Below, piece after piece: positions 46,401-55,525 of a stretch of DNA of 64,000 nucleotides (positions are counted from its first letter, which is position 1; every line of letters begins with the position of its first letter). Under the pieces are notes generated by a model. It worked only from the letters and a program-made list of their open reading frames with translations, had not been told where the DNA came from and ran no database searches. The stretch comes from UBA7374 sp049890275 (GTDB lineage Bacteria > Verrucomicrobiota > Verrucomicrobiia > Opitutales > Coraliomargaritaceae), in the NCBI GenBank assembly GCA_049890275.1, contig JBMHBT010000001.1:69188-133187 (forward strand), in the 5' to 3' direction. Made by a program: the position numbers and the translations under genes.

Positions 46401-47172
46401 AGAAGACCTGCCCACTCAATTACCCAATGGCATCGAACCTATGCCAAAGACAGAAAAACTGGAATACGAAAAAGAACTCCTCGGCTTCTACCTTTCCGGT
46501 CACCCGATGGACGCCTACGCAGGACTGGATCAAGCGATCGACAGCTTTACGAAAATCGAAGACTGCAATGAACTGGAGGATCGTAGCACCTATCGTCTCT
46601 GTGGCATTATCGCCAACCTGCAAATTAAATACACCAATAAAGACAACAGGCAGTTTGCGGTCTTCAATTTAGCGACTCGAGGTGACACCTATGAAATTGT
46701 CATGTTCTCCGAAGCCTTCGAGCGAAACCGCTCCCGTCTGGAAAACGGAGCCCAAGCCCTCGTGGTAGGTCAAACCAGCCGACGCAATGGAGAGACCGGA
46801 CTCCATGCCCACGAAATCTACGGACTTCAAACTTCGATCCCACGACTTATTCAGCGAATCAACTTCATCCTACATCCTTCTAAAGATCCGGCAACTTTTC
46901 TTACTCTACTTCGCGACACGATTGATGCGGAATATAACCAGAGTAAGGACGGCCAAACAGAAAATGGCCATACAACAGAAGTTGCCATCAGCTTTCTGGT
47001 CGAGGGTCAAATCGTTGAAAGCGACTCCTCCAAAGCACTCAAGATCGCTATTGACGGAGAAAACTACCAGAAGCTCCGACGCCATCCGGCACTTGCCGGT
47101 CTTCGAATCGAAGCAACACCACCCAAGGCAATCGATAATCGCCGACCCTGGGAAAAACGTCGCGCTTCCTAA
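43441..47172 (+). CDS. dnaE: DNA polymerase III subunit alpha
   Basis: The replicative polymerase, 1243 residues, near the usual 1160-1250. It has a PHP domain (HLHVHTDHSLLDGCS at the start), the family string PGRGSGAGCIVAYVLKITDI, the catalytic PDFDVDFC with Asp462 and Asp464, a helix-hairpin-helix region and a C-terminal OB-fold part (CGIIANLQIKYTNKDNRQFA) and a tail. The PHP histidines look intact, so proofreading-type metal binding is possible. It is divergent from the DUF2071 gene across 129 bp and has no Shine-Dalgarno sequence. An exosortase gene follows after 36 bp. Confidence 0.96.
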   Translation: MPQKDREFVHLHVHTDHSLLDGCSRTDRLCQRASELGMKALSITDHGVLYGLTSFFKQAKKHGIKPLLGCEIYLVFEDKLGETKEERAAQKSYHMGLLARNFTGYQNLCKIVSHAHTKGFYYNPRTDLRTLAAHSEGLIGFSGCLAAVIPRLLADNEYEKARAAAATFVDIFGKDYFIIELMDHGIEKQQRIIPDLLKIATEFGLKVVATNDVHYVKDTDWEPHDSLLCIQTGSKIRDEKRMRYDARQFYLKSREEMDLAFKEVPEAITNTSAIAEMCDADLPFGDDHYPVYQRPVELQDGRDHANFDRILDIYVEKQNTVLTRDGKDPISLDESRRHTLKNNGLFLFELCKTGLAERYGTDYDACRSDWDKASKEDQRYCDQLDYELAIIAGTGFVDYFLIVWDFIHWAREQGIPVGPGRGSGAGCIVAYVLKITDIDPLAFGLLFERMLNLERVSPPDFDVDFCMRRRDQVVEYVREKYGRDRVANIITFGTFGAKMVVRDLARINEIEFNEANKLAKMIPEELNISLDDAVTKSPELQQEVQNNPVARSIVDQGRIIEGMVRNTGKHACGVIIADQDITNLVPVTLQEGDLTTQYPKGPCEDLGLLKMDFLGLKTLTVIDDAQNNVRQTRSLPDFDIEEAPLDDSSTFTLLNSGRTTGVFQLESGGMQQLCRQIGLSSFEEIIALIALYRPGPMQFIPDFIKGKKDPSTVQVPHPLLKDLVQETYGVLVYQEQVMQAAQIVAGYTLGGADILRRAMGKKIKEVMDAQKDVFIQGAKDTNNIDRKNAEAIFALLEKFAQYGFNKSHSAAYAMLSYRTAYLKANYPVEFMAAVLTSEQGNADKITHFLDECGAMQLPVLSPDVNESGSTFTPVLEGDSGSIRFGLAAIKGVGEGAAITIIDERKESGPFKGFRDFIIRCLDKAVNKRVIEALIKTGAFDSLCYDRAHLLHDLDPEMAEAASIAQDRQIGQETLFGQFGDTDAGIAEEDLPTQLPNGIEPMPKTEKLEYEKELLGFYLSGHPMDAYAGLDQAIDSFTKIEDCNELEDRSTYRLCGIIANLQIKYTNKDNRQFAVFNLATRGDTYEIVMFSEAFERNRSRLENGAQALVVGQTSRRNGETGLHAHEIYGLQTSIPRLIQRINFILHPSKDPATFLTLLRDTIDAEYNQSKDGQTENGHTTEVAISFLVEGQIVESDSSKALKIAIDGENYQKLRRHPALAGLRIEATPPKAIDNRRPWEKRRAS

Positions 47173-47208
47173 GAAGCCTATCTAAATTTGCTATCCACTC
47201 ATTGAGTT

Positions 47209-48153
47209 ATGCCCATCCGCCAACAATTCGCAGAAGACTTCCGCAAAAAAAGCGATACTATTGAGTTTTGGCTACATCTACTACTCTATACCTGCCTGGG
47301 CTTATCTTTATGGCCCATCACGCAATGGGTGGCCGCAACCGCACAGGAACAAAGCCGGATTTTTCACGCCTTCATTGTCCTCGGCCTCGCTACCCTCTTC
47401 CTCGTCCGTTTCGGTGGTGTACAAGTCGTCCAGACCCTGTCGATGAATCGAAGCGCACGCCGCTCCCTCACAGCTGCCTACGTACTATTGGCAATTAACT
47501 TCCTCGCACGACAATTACTCTACTCGTCCTCACCGACTGCGCTCCAACTCGGTATTTCTCTTCTCCACATCCCTGCCTACTGCATAGCTGTCGCTTCACT
47601 TAGCCTGTTTATTTTCGGTGAAAAAATACGCCGAATCGTTTTGACCGTTGGCAGCACCCTCTGCGCATTCCTCCTCCTCAGTACCCTCATGCAGCCGCTC
47701 GACTGGCCACTCCGCGGGCTTGCCGGAAAATGGAGCCAGACACTCCTTGAACTACTCGGCCAAAATACGGCCCTCAACATAGTTAATGGAGAACAGGATA
47801 TCCCGGTACTCATTCTCTTGGTCAACGACTATCCCTTTCAAGTTGCCTCCGAGTGCAACGGATTCGGCGTTATTTTATCCAGTATTCTCCTTTCCGTCAT
47901 GCTAACGCTCTATCGCCGACTCAACATCTTTGACTCGGCCATGAATCTCCTTGCCGGACTCACTCTTGGATTCCTCTTCAATATACTACGCATCATTGTT
48001 ATCATACTCCTCGCCCCACATATGATGCAGTACTACATGCTCATGCATGAAATCGTCGGCGGTATTACCTACTGGGCATGTCTCATCTTGATTTGGTGTA
48101 TTCTCAACGGCCCGGTACGAGAGGAAAGTGCATCGGCCATTATGCGCCACTAA
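47209..48153 (+). CDS. Exosortase/archaeosortase family membrane protein
   Basis: A 314-residue protein with about eight membrane helices. The three family residues are present: Cys216 in VASECNGFG, Arg261 in NILRIIVI and His280 in LMHEIVGG. Exosortases cut PEP-CTERM-type tails and attach the proteins to the outside of the cell. No PEP-CTERM protein is seen in the window, so its substrate lies elsewhere or is of a different type. It sits between dnaE and a convergent AMP-ligase gene, overlapping the latter by 14 bp at the 3' end. Confidence 0.85.
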   Translation: MPIRQQFAEDFRKKSDTIEFWLHLLLYTCLGLSLWPITQWVAATAQEQSRIFHAFIVLGLATLFLVRFGGVQVVQTLSMNRSARRSLTAAYVLLAINFLARQLLYSSSPTALQLGISLLHIPAYCIAVASLSLFIFGEKIRRIVLTVGSTLCAFLLLSTLMQPLDWPLRGLAGKWSQTLLELLGQNTALNIVNGEQDIPVLILLVNDYPFQVASECNGFGVILSSILLSVMLTLYRRLNIFDSAMNLLAGLTLGFLFNILRIIVIILLAPHMMQYYMLMHEIVGGITYWACLILIWCILNGPVREESASAIMRH

Positions 48154-49696
48154 TCAGTTCCTTCATCGCCCGCAGATCCAGCTTGCCCGTGGCCAGAGTC
48201 GGGATCGCCTCCACCCGCACAATTTCCCGCGGTATCCAGAGGTTGCCGAATCCCGCCGCGGCGAGCTTCTCCCGAACGGTCTCCGCCTCCAGCGCCACCG
48301 CCGAGAGTACAACAAGTGCCTCGCCCTTCGCCGCGTCCGGTCGCGCCGACACCGCCAACTGCGGCACCTCCGATTCCGTCAAGTCCAACGCCTTGTTCAA
48401 AGCCTGCTCAATCGTCCCATGCGGTACCATCTCACCCCCGATCTTTGAAAACCGAGACAGCCGACCCTCAATATATAAAAAACCATCCGCATCCATCCGC
48501 GCCAAATCACCGGTCATAAACCAACCGTCTCGCAACACCTCCGATGTACCTTCCGGCTCGTTCAGGTAGCCCTCGAAAATATTCCAACCCCTCAGCGCCA
48601 GAATCCCGACAGACCCCGAAGGCAATTCCTCCAGCGTTTCCGGATCCAGAAAACGCACCTTAATATCCGGCAACAGGCGGCCAACCGAGCCTCGACGATT
48701 TCCCTTCGGAGTATTCACGCTCACCACAGGAGAAGTCTCTGTTAGCCCATAGCCTTCCAAGTAAGACCCGCTAAACTTCTCCTCCCAGGCTTCGGCAAAA
48801 CCCTCCGGCGTCTTTTCTGCACCTGCCACCACATAGCGCAAAGACTGTAGCTTTTCTGCCTCCACCCGCTTCAAGTACGGTCTCAAAAAAGTCGGCGTAC
48901 CAATCAATACAGTAACCGATTCTTCATCGATTACCTCCGCTGCTTTCTTTACTTCCAGAGGAGACGGCAGGCTCACAATCCGGCAACCCGTCAAGATCGG
49001 GCACCACAAAGTCACCGTAAATCCGAAACTATGAAACACCGGTACATTCGCCATGACCTGTTCATTCTTCGTGATCAATCCGACCGAAGAAATCTGCTCA
49101 CAGTTAGCCAGAATATTCCGGTGGCTCAAAATGACACCCTTCGGGTCACCCGAACTGCCACTGGTAAACAGCAAACCGGCTTCCTCAGAGCCACCTTCAC
49201 GAGGCAGCCGTAAAAACTCCGCCATCCAAGACGCAGGCAAACAGCGAATCCCCGCAAACAAACAAAGCGTCCTCCACTTGGGCAGTTCGCGCAAGGCTTC
49301 CACCACGTCGATAACCAAGGCATCCTCCGGCCAGGGAAATTCCGGTATCCGCGACTGCACAGCCTCTGCCGTGAGCAAGCAATCCAGATCCGCCTTCTCC
49401 AAACAAGCCTGCACTGCCGACGGCCCTAATGTAAAATTCAAATTTACCGGCACTTTACCCCCCAGCACTACGGCAAGATTGGCAACGCAGGCACCCATAC
49501 CGGGTGGAAATACAATTCCCACCCTTTTTTTATCCGTCTCCTGAAGAATACGACGGGATAACATCCACGCCAAAACCAACAAAAAGCCCCTGCGTACCTC
49601 ACGCCGCCGCGCCGTCCGGTCGACTAAAAAGATCTTACCCGGCCTCTTTGCTAACGCCAGAAAACACTCCCGCGCAAGATGCCCTCGCGTATTCAT
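48140..49696 (-). CDS. AMP-forming acyl ligase (acyl-CoA/ACP synthetase-like)
   Basis: A 518-residue ANL-family enzyme that activates a carboxylic acid as an acyl-adenylate. The P-loop is LLFTSGSSGDPKGVILSH, and A5 is YLEGYGLTETSPV; A8 is the GDLARMDADGFLYIEGRLSR region, with FSKIGGEMV after it. The C-terminal lysine (A10) appears in LATGKLDLRAM. It looks like the ligase half of Aas (acyl-glycerophospholipid ligase) without a linked acyltransferase or transporter. It is followed in an ATGA overlap by obg on the upstream side, so it is co-translated after Obg. Confidence 0.85.
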   Translation of the reverse strand: MNTRGHLARECFLALAKRPGKIFLVDRTARRREVRRGFLLVLAWMLSRRILQETDKKRVGIVFPPGMGACVANLAVVLGGKVPVNLNFTLGPSAVQACLEKADLDCLLTAEAVQSRIPEFPWPEDALVIDVVEALRELPKWRTLCLFAGIRCLPASWMAEFLRLPREGGSEEAGLLFTSGSSGDPKGVILSHRNILANCEQISSVGLITKNEQVMANVPVFHSFGFTVTLWCPILTGCRIVSLPSPLEVKKAAEVIDEESVTVLIGTPTFLRPYLKRVEAEKLQSLRYVVAGAEKTPEGFAEAWEEKFSGSYLEGYGLTETSPVVSVNTPKGNRRGSVGRLLPDIKVRFLDPETLEELPSGSVGILALRGWNIFEGYLNEPEGTSEVLRDGWFMTGDLARMDADGFLYIEGRLSRFSKIGGEMVPHGTIEQALNKALDLTESEVPQLAVSARPDAAKGEALVVLSAVALEAETVREKLAAAGFGNLWIPREIVRVEAIPTLATGKLDLRAMKELISGA

Positions 49697-50721
49697 CCAT
49701 CCTCCTCGATTGGTTCTTGTTCCTTTTTCCGCACATCCAAAACCGCCTCAAGAAGCGCTTCTTTTAGTGCAATAAAACCTTCATCCGACACACAGGAAAT
49801 TGGATACACTGGATGCGGACACTTTTTAGCAAAAGCCTTCAAATGCTCTGCCGCATCTGGCTCATCCATCTTATTTGCCGCCACCAGAATCGGCTTCTTT
49901 GTCAGACTCGCCTTGTACAGGCGTATCTCGTTCAACAAAACGCGATAATCCGCAATCGGCTCACGCCCATCCGTGCCCTGCATATCAATCATCATCAAAA
50001 GCACTTTACAGCGTTCTACATGTTTCAGGAAACGATGACCCAATCCACGATTCTCACTCGCTCCCTGAATCAAACCCGGAATATCCGCCAGCGTAACCCG
50101 CTCATACTGCTCCGGATATTCCAGCACTCCGACGGTGGGAAACATAGTCGTAAATGGATACGCCCCCGTCTTCGGATGCGCATTGGTCATCATGTTTAAC
50201 AAAGTCGATTTGCCCGCATTGGGAAATCCGATCAAACCCACATCCGCAATTGTTTTAATTACCAAACGAAACGCTCCCCCTTCTCCGGGCTTGCCCAATG
50301 TAAACTCTCGGGGAGCCTGATTGGTCGATGACTTGAAAGTCGTATTGCCCTTGCCTCCGACACCACCCTCCAAAATACAGACCCGTTGCCCGTCCTCCGT
50401 CACCTCGGCAATCATCTCATCTGTCTCCCGATCATAGAGGATCGTTCCAACCGGAAGCCGCAATTCCAAATCACCGCCACCTGCTCCATGTTGATTACTG
50501 CCCCGCCCGGGCTCTCCATTCCCGGCCTTCCAGCCCGGCTTAAAATAATAATCCGTCAAATCCGCCTTATTATGGTCCCCGATCAAATACACATCGCCCC
50601 CGCGACCACCGTTGCCGCCATCTGGCCCGCCCTTCGGTTCATACTTGGCACGACGAAAACTGAAGCACCCATCCCCGCCATTGCCCGCATGTAGCGTGAC
50701 TTTTACTTCGTCATAAAACAT
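49693..50721 (-). CDS. obg: Obg/CgtA GTPase
   Basis: A 342-residue ribosome-associated GTPase. The Gly-rich OBG domain (1-155) starts MFYDEVKVTLHAGNGGDGCF, and has GGRGGDVYLIGDH and GGVGGKGNTTFKSSTNQAPR. The G domain has G1 GFPNAGKST, G3 DIPGLIQGA and G4 NKMD. There is no long C-terminal tail. Its stop and the next start overlap as ATGA. rplU and rpmA, which often precede obg, are not here. Confidence 0.95.
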   Translation of the reverse strand: MFYDEVKVTLHAGNGGDGCFSFRRAKYEPKGGPDGGNGGRGGDVYLIGDHNKADLTDYYFKPGWKAGNGEPGRGSNQHGAGGGDLELRLPVGTILYDRETDEMIAEVTEDGQRVCILEGGVGGKGNTTFKSSTNQAPREFTLGKPGEGGAFRLVIKTIADVGLIGFPNAGKSTLLNMMTNAHPKTGAYPFTTMFPTVGVLEYPEQYERVTLADIPGLIQGASENRGLGHRFLKHVERCKVLLMMIDMQGTDGREPIADYRVLLNEIRLYKASLTKKPILVAANKMDEPDAAEHLKAFAKKCPHPVYPISCVSDEGFIALKEALLEAVLDVRKKEQEPIEEDG

Positions 50722-50861
50722 ACCCTCTTTTCATCCCCACAGTCATCCGTTGCAACAGCAAATCAGTGCCCCATCCTAAACTCCAAACCTTTCCCAAAGG
50801 CACCAGCAACTCCCACCATTCAAAGTTCGACCTTCTCGCTTCAATATTCGATGTTCACAGA

Positions 50862-51806
50862 ATGTCACCCAACCAGACAGTCGCCGTTATCGATATTGGC
50901 AGCAACTCTATCAAACTACTCGTCGCCAGCTCCACCCAATCGGACGAAAAGATCCAAACGATCTTTGCCGAAACCATCGAGACTCGGATTAGCTCAGGGA
51001 TCAGCCGCGAACTACCCCGCCTAAGCTCCGAAGCAATGGAAAGCGGTATTCGCTCCGTCTGCGAACTATTACGCCTTGCCTTTATTCACCAACCAAAAGC
51101 CATCCGTATAGTCGCCACCAGCGCTGTGCGCGATGCCCTCAACGGTCGCGAATTCACCCAACAAGTCGAACATAAGACAGGCCATAAGATTGAGATCCTC
51201 AGTGGCCCCGAAGAAGCCCGCCTGATCGGGCGCGGCCTCGCCACCGATCCACAGCTTTCCACCCTAAAAAATTTCCTGCAAATCGATCTCGGCGGTGGCA
51301 GCCTCGAGCTCATTGATTTCAAGAATCACCAGATCGAACAAGCCATCTCCCTCCAGCTCGGTGCCGTGCGTCTCAGCGAGCGCTTCCTCCATGACCGTGA
51401 AGCCCTCCTCGATCCAGCCACTGCAACCGCCATTCAAAACCACGTAAGCGATACACTCCGGAAATCCACCATTTCCTTCCAACCCGGCCAACCCATTGTC
51501 GCCACCGGAGGCGCGGTCATCATCTCCCGAGCGATCCTCGCCGCACAAGCCGACCTCACGATTGAAACCCGATCCCCCATCATCACGCTCAGCGAGATCG
51601 CCCAACTCCGCAAACAACTCGCCGCACTCTCCCTCCACGAGCGTATGGGCATCCCACACCTACCCGCTGCCCGCGCCGACATCCTGCCGACCGCTCTGCT
51701 GACGATTGAAGCCGTCCTGCAAGCTGCCAACGCCAAGCAACTCACCCACTCCTTTCGCAACCTCCGCTACGGTATCGCCGCCGAACTGCTCCAAGCCGGC
51801 TCATAA
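50862..51806 (+). CDS. Ppx/GppA family phosphatase
   Basis: A 314-residue protein of the exopolyphosphatase/guanosine pentaphosphatase family. Phosphate-1 is IDIGSNSIKLLV and phosphate-2 is IDLGGGSLELI, both in the expected order, with TSAVRDALNG between them. Only the two-domain catalytic core is present; the C-terminal HD-like domain of E. coli Ppx is missing. It may act on polyphosphate or pppGpp. A frame runs from a GTG at 50766, but the ATG at 50862 starts MSPNQTVAVIDIGSNS as in relatives. Confidence 0.88.
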   Translation: MSPNQTVAVIDIGSNSIKLLVASSTQSDEKIQTIFAETIETRISSGISRELPRLSSEAMESGIRSVCELLRLAFIHQPKAIRIVATSAVRDALNGREFTQQVEHKTGHKIEILSGPEEARLIGRGLATDPQLSTLKNFLQIDLGGGSLELIDFKNHQIEQAISLQLGAVRLSERFLHDREALLDPATATAIQNHVSDTLRKSTISFQPGQPIVATGGAVIISRAILAAQADLTIETRSPIITLSEIAQLRKQLAALSLHERMGIPHLPAARADILPTALLTIEAVLQAANAKQLTHSFRNLRYGIAAELLQAGS

Positions 51807-51850
51807 CCACCCGCTCGAGCGACCACAAAGCCAGACGTACAATGGAAACT

Positions 51851-51883
51851 AGCCACGGATGTACGCAGTATGAGAACAGATCC
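51851..51883 (-). repeat. Degenerate copy of a dispersed intergenic repeat
   Basis: AGCCACGGATGTACGCAG and the following ACAGATC resemble the reverse complement of the ATCTGTGTACATCCGTGG repeat at 61738-61903. It lies in the 113-bp gap between the Ppx/GppA and rluD genes. Confidence 0.5.
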
Positions 51884-51919
51884 CATTTCGTCCTCTACCT
51901 TATCCGCGCGAACCCATGG

Positions 51920-52858
51920 CTACATCTGTTGTGAAAGCTCTCTACGCACAGTCTCAAAATCCTCCGGTAATGACGCAGTAAACCGAACCGACTCTCCAGT
52001 ATCCGGATGCGGGAAAGCTAATTCAGCGGCATGCAACATCACGCGCGGTACTTCAATACCCTGTAAGCGGTTAGCTCTGAACCCGTAGGTCGTATCGCCC
52101 AACAACGGTTGTTTCAAATAGCTCATGTGCACCCGTATCTGATGCGTTCGACCCGTGTGAATGCGGCACTCTACCTGCGCGGCCTGAGAGCCAAAACGCT
52201 TCAGTACCTTCCAATCCGTATGCGCTTCTTTACCATTGGGCTGCACCGCCATCCGCGTGCGATGAGTGGGATGCCGCCCAATCGACTGGCGTATTGAACC
52301 GGATGAACATTCCGGAACGCCAAGAACCAGGGCAAGGTAACGCTTCTCCGTCTCCCGCTCACTGAAAGCAGCAGCCAAGCGATGGTGGGCAAGGTCCGTC
52401 TTCGCCACAACAATCAAGCCAGTCGTCTCCTTATCCAGACGATGCACAATCCCCGGGCGTTCCGGTGCCCCCACCGCGCTTAATCCGTTATTGGTATGAT
52501 GTAATAAAGCGTGCACCAAAGTATTTTCGTCCGTGCCGCTACCGGGGTGAGTGACCATTCCTGCCGCCTTGTTGACAACAACCAGCGAAGCATCCTCGTA
52601 TACAATCTCCAGAGGAATCGATACGGCGCGCGGTCCGATACCTGCCTCCGGTTCTTCCAGCACGGCACGCAACAGCTCGCCCCCGGTCACCTTAAAACGA
52701 CGATCAATGACCGCTCCGTCGCATGTGACACAACCCGCATCAAATGCCCGCTGCAAACGAGCCCGGCTGACATCCTCAAACGCCGCTGAGAAAAGTTTAT
52801 CCGCGCGAGAACCGCTGGTTCCCTGCGGCACGCGAAACTCAATCTGCCGGTCAGCCAT
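51920..52858 (-). CDS. rluD: RluA/RluD family pseudouridine synthase
   Basis: A 312-residue rRNA pseudouridine synthase with an N-terminal S4 domain (SGSRADKLFSAAFEDVSRAR) and a catalytic domain with GIVHRLDKETTGLIVVAK, where the Asp of HRLD is the nucleophile. TGRTHQIRVHMSYLKQPLLG is the second conserved block. It probably modifies helix 69 of 23S rRNA, though RluA-family members are hard to tell apart. It overlaps the ribF stop by 8 bp and closes the nusA operon. Confidence 0.9.
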   Translation of the reverse strand: MADRQIEFRVPQGTSGSRADKLFSAAFEDVSRARLQRAFDAGCVTCDGAVIDRRFKVTGGELLRAVLEEPEAGIGPRAVSIPLEIVYEDASLVVVNKAAGMVTHPGSGTDENTLVHALLHHTNNGLSAVGAPERPGIVHRLDKETTGLIVVAKTDLAHHRLAAAFSERETEKRYLALVLGVPECSSGSIRQSIGRHPTHRTRMAVQPNGKEAHTDWKVLKRFGSQAAQVECRIHTGRTHQIRVHMSYLKQPLLGDTTYGFRANRLQGIEVPRVMLHAAELAFPHPDTGESVRFTASLPEDFETVRRELSQQM

Positions 52859-53795
52859 CCGACGAAAAGGTACGAGCTGCTTTTACATCCACCGCTATTT
52901 GTTCTTTCAGCGCCTCCAGTGATTCAAACTTTTTCTCTGGGCGTAAAAAGCGAAGCCACTCCACTTCAATCGCTGTACCTGCTTCAAAACCAGAACCCAA
53001 TAAAGCATGAACCTCCAAAATAGGCACATTTTCATTCGATACGGTCGGCTTGATTCCGTAGTTGGCGATGCCCGGAATCCACTGACCCGACTCCGAGCGA
53101 AAACGAACACAATACACACCGTAGCGCGGCTGGCAATCGGGCTGCCAGGGCAAATTCATTGTGGGAAATCCGATCTCTCGACCGAGGGCGGCACCACTGA
53201 CAACCCTGCCATCGGCAGAATAGTGATAACCGAGAAGCTCATTGGCACGCTCCACCATTCCACAAGTCAATTCTTCACGAATACGCGTACTGCTGATCGG
53301 CAAGCCGTTCAGGCGTATGCGCGGCAAACTAATCACATCCAAACCAACTTGACTCCCCGTGGAGACAAGCAGATCGACATTACCTGTGCGCGCCTTCCCA
53401 AAATGAAAATTTTCTCCGACATAAATCGCCGCCAGCGCGGGCAAGGCAGATTGTAAACGGGAGGCAAAATCCGAAGCTTCCAACGAAGCGTAGTCGCGGT
53501 CAAAACGTTTGCGGATAACAAGATCCACACCGACCGCATGTAAGCGTTCGCACTTCCGACTGATCGGCAGGATCATTTGCGTGGGATTCTCCGGATGAAA
53601 AATACGACTCGGATGGGGATCAAAGGTCAGCACACCGCTCGTACCCCCGCTTTGTTTGGCAGAAAAGACAGCCGATTCAATAACTGCCATGTGTCCGAGG
53701 TGCACACCGTCAAACATACCGATGGCAAGATGAAGCGGTCCAGCCAACTGGCTGGCTGATTCAAATCGCTCCACCGTGGCAGGTAATTGCATCAT
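52851..53795 (-). CDS. ribF: Bifunctional riboflavin kinase / FAD synthetase
   Basis: A 314-residue enzyme making FMN and FAD. The N-terminal nucleotidyltransferase part has GMFDGVHLGHMAVIE and FDPHPSRIF; the C-terminal kinase part has GREIGFPTMNLPWQPDCQPR and YGVYCVR. There is a small ISSTRIREELTCG between them. Length is normal. It follows truB with a 3-bp gap. Confidence 0.94.
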   Translation of the reverse strand: MMQLPATVERFESASQLAGPLHLAIGMFDGVHLGHMAVIESAVFSAKQSGGTSGVLTFDPHPSRIFHPENPTQMILPISRKCERLHAVGVDLVIRKRFDRDYASLEASDFASRLQSALPALAAIYVGENFHFGKARTGNVDLLVSTGSQVGLDVISLPRIRLNGLPISSTRIREELTCGMVERANELLGYHYSADGRVVSGAALGREIGFPTMNLPWQPDCQPRYGVYCVRFRSESGQWIPGIANYGIKPTVSNENVPILEVHALLGSGFEAGTAIEVEWLRFLRPEKKFESLEALKEQIAVDVKAARTFSSDG

Positions 53796-53798
53796 TCT

Positions 53799-54515
53799 TT
53801 ACAAGGCGTGGCTCGGAACAGCCTGCACAACAGGCACCAATTTACCGCGAAGCGCTGTCGATGAAGCTTCTTTAAGAACTTCGAGAGTATTCGCATTCTC
53901 AATGCGAAACTTGCCGACTGCAGTGCGCCGCAAAACATTCAAATGAGCGCCGCATCCAAACTTTTGCCCCAGATCATGGGCCAGCGTACGCACGTAAGCA
54001 CCCTTACTACAGGCCACCAAAAAAGAAATTTCCGGAGAGTTGAAAGCGGTCATCTCAAAACGGGAAACATGGATCACTCGCGGCTCCCGGGGAACTGTCT
54101 TTCCCTTACGCGCCAGTTTGTATAGCGGTTGACCGTTTACCTTCTTAGCCGAAAACATTGGTGGCGTTTGGTATTGGTCCCCCCAAAAGCCCTTCAAAGT
54201 AGCTTTTATGTCCGCCTCCGAAAGTTCGGGCACCTCCTGGCTCACAAGCACTTCCCCGTCCGCATCCTGTGAATCCGTCTCCTCCCCGAGCTTCAGCGTG
54301 CCGGTATACTCCTTGTCCATACTCATCAGGTACTGAGAAACCTTAGTCGCCTTACCCACGAGAATTAACATCAATCCAGTCGCCATCGGATCTAGCGTAC
54401 CGGCATGGCCGACCCGCTTCATGCCAAATAATCGGCGAACCCGATCAACAACATCGTGCGAAGTAATCCCGCTGGGCTTATCCACGAGTAAAATTCCTTC
54501 AGGATCGTCGCTCAT
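53799..54515 (-). CDS. truB: tRNA pseudouridine(55) synthase
   Basis: A 238-residue enzyme that makes pseudouridine 55 in the T loop of tRNA. DKPSGITSHDVVDRVRRLFG at the start and GHAGTLDPMATGLMLILVGK with the catalytic Asp are canonical. It lacks the long PUA domain of E. coli TruB, ending soon after the catalytic domain, so it is the short form. The ATG overlaps the stop of the DHH gene (ATGA). Confidence 0.94.
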   Translation of the reverse strand: MSDDPEGILLVDKPSGITSHDVVDRVRRLFGMKRVGHAGTLDPMATGLMLILVGKATKVSQYLMSMDKEYTGTLKLGEETDSQDADGEVLVSQEVPELSEADIKATLKGFWGDQYQTPPMFSAKKVNGQPLYKLARKGKTVPREPRVIHVSRFEMTAFNSPEISFLVACSKGAYVRTLAHDLGQKFGCGAHLNVLRRTAVGKFRIENANTLEVLKEASSTALRGKLVPVVQAVPSHAL

Positions 54516-55525
54516 TTTGATTCGATCGCTTTTAGCTGTTCGCCGATCGCTTTTTTAAGGATGGGTAAAAATACTTCGATCGAACTATTCTCTACATTGA
54601 GTCCTGCAGCGCAGGCGTGACCGCCACCGTTGAATTGCTTGGCGATTAGATCGACTCGATAACGAGGCTCTTTTGACCGGAGACTACCCTTCAGCGCACC
54701 CTCTCGATTTTCCAAAAGCACTCCAATATCCACACCCTCGATCGAGCGTGCGTAATCCACTAAGCCCTCGGAATCATCAATCGTAGCTCCGCATTGATCG
54801 TAGACTCCATTGCCAATCTGTCCGATACAGACACGATCATCAAAGCAAAGCTCCAGAGAGGAAAGAAAGTGCTGGAGCAAACGAATCTTAGCGAAGCTCT
54901 CGTTCTCGTAGAGTTCGTACGCTGCATCGGCTGGATGTGCTCCGTATTGGCAAAGTTGTCGAGCAATCTCAAAGGTAGCGGGTGTCGTCGAAGGAAAGCG
55001 AAACTGTCCCGTATCCGTAGCGATACCCACGTAAAGTGCCTGCGCCGTCACTGCATCAATTGCATAGCCATTATCAAGGATGAAACCGGCCAATACTTCT
55101 GCCGTCGCACAGGAGTCAGCGATGACAAAATTCTCTATGCCGTACAGCTTATTGGAAATGTGGTGATCGATATTCAAAGCGACCTCAGGGAACAACTCTT
55201 TCAATCGCTCACCCACTCGTTTGTAATCGGCACAATCGACTGTTATCGCGACATGTCCTTCCGGCGTAAACGCATCAGCTTGTTGGAGCGGTGTATCCCC
55301 GACAAAAGCCTGCAAGTTCGCAGGCACTGCGTCTCGGTTCAGTCCAATCGCATCAAAACCCAGCCCACGAAGAAGGCGGACCACCGCAACGATCGAGCCA
55401 ATGCAATCACCATCCGGGCGAAAGTGCCCAATCACAGCAACCTTCTTGCCCTTGATTGCGTCCAGGGCCTGGGCAAAGCGGGCCGATTGTTCGGGGAAAA
55501 ATTTTTCGCTAGTCATCTGATTCAT
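54512..55525 (-). CDS. DHH family phosphoesterase (NrnA-like)
   Basis: A 337-residue DHH-DHHA1 protein. GHFRPDGDCIGS and NIDHHISN hold the metal-binding Asp and His residues, and FNGGGHACAAGLNV is the DHHA1 substrate loop. This matches the NrnA type that degrades nanoRNA and 3'-phosphoadenosine 5'-phosphate, and its position between rbfA and truB is the one seen in many bacteria. The ATG at 55525 follows directly on the rbfA stop codon (TAAATG). Confidence 0.9.
   Translation of the reverse strand: MNQMTSEKFFPEQSARFAQALDAIKGKKVAVIGHFRPDGDCIGSIVAVVRLLRGLGFDAIGLNRDAVPANLQAFVGDTPLQQADAFTPEGHVAITVDCADYKRVGERLKELFPEVALNIDHHISNKLYGIENFVIADSCATAEVLAGFILDNGYAIDAVTAQALYVGIATDTGQFRFPSTTPATFEIARQLCQYGAHPADAAYELYENESFAKIRLLQHFLSSLELCFDDRVCIGQIGNGVYDQCGATIDDSEGLVDYARSIEGVDIGVLLENREGALKGSLRSKEPRYRVDLIAKQFNGGGHACAAGLNVENSSIEVFLPILKKAIGEQLKAIESK

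Noticed and set aside
51264..51659. 131-codon frame antisense to the Ppx/GppA gene
   Set aside because: Low-complexity composition and complete overlap with a well-supported gene.
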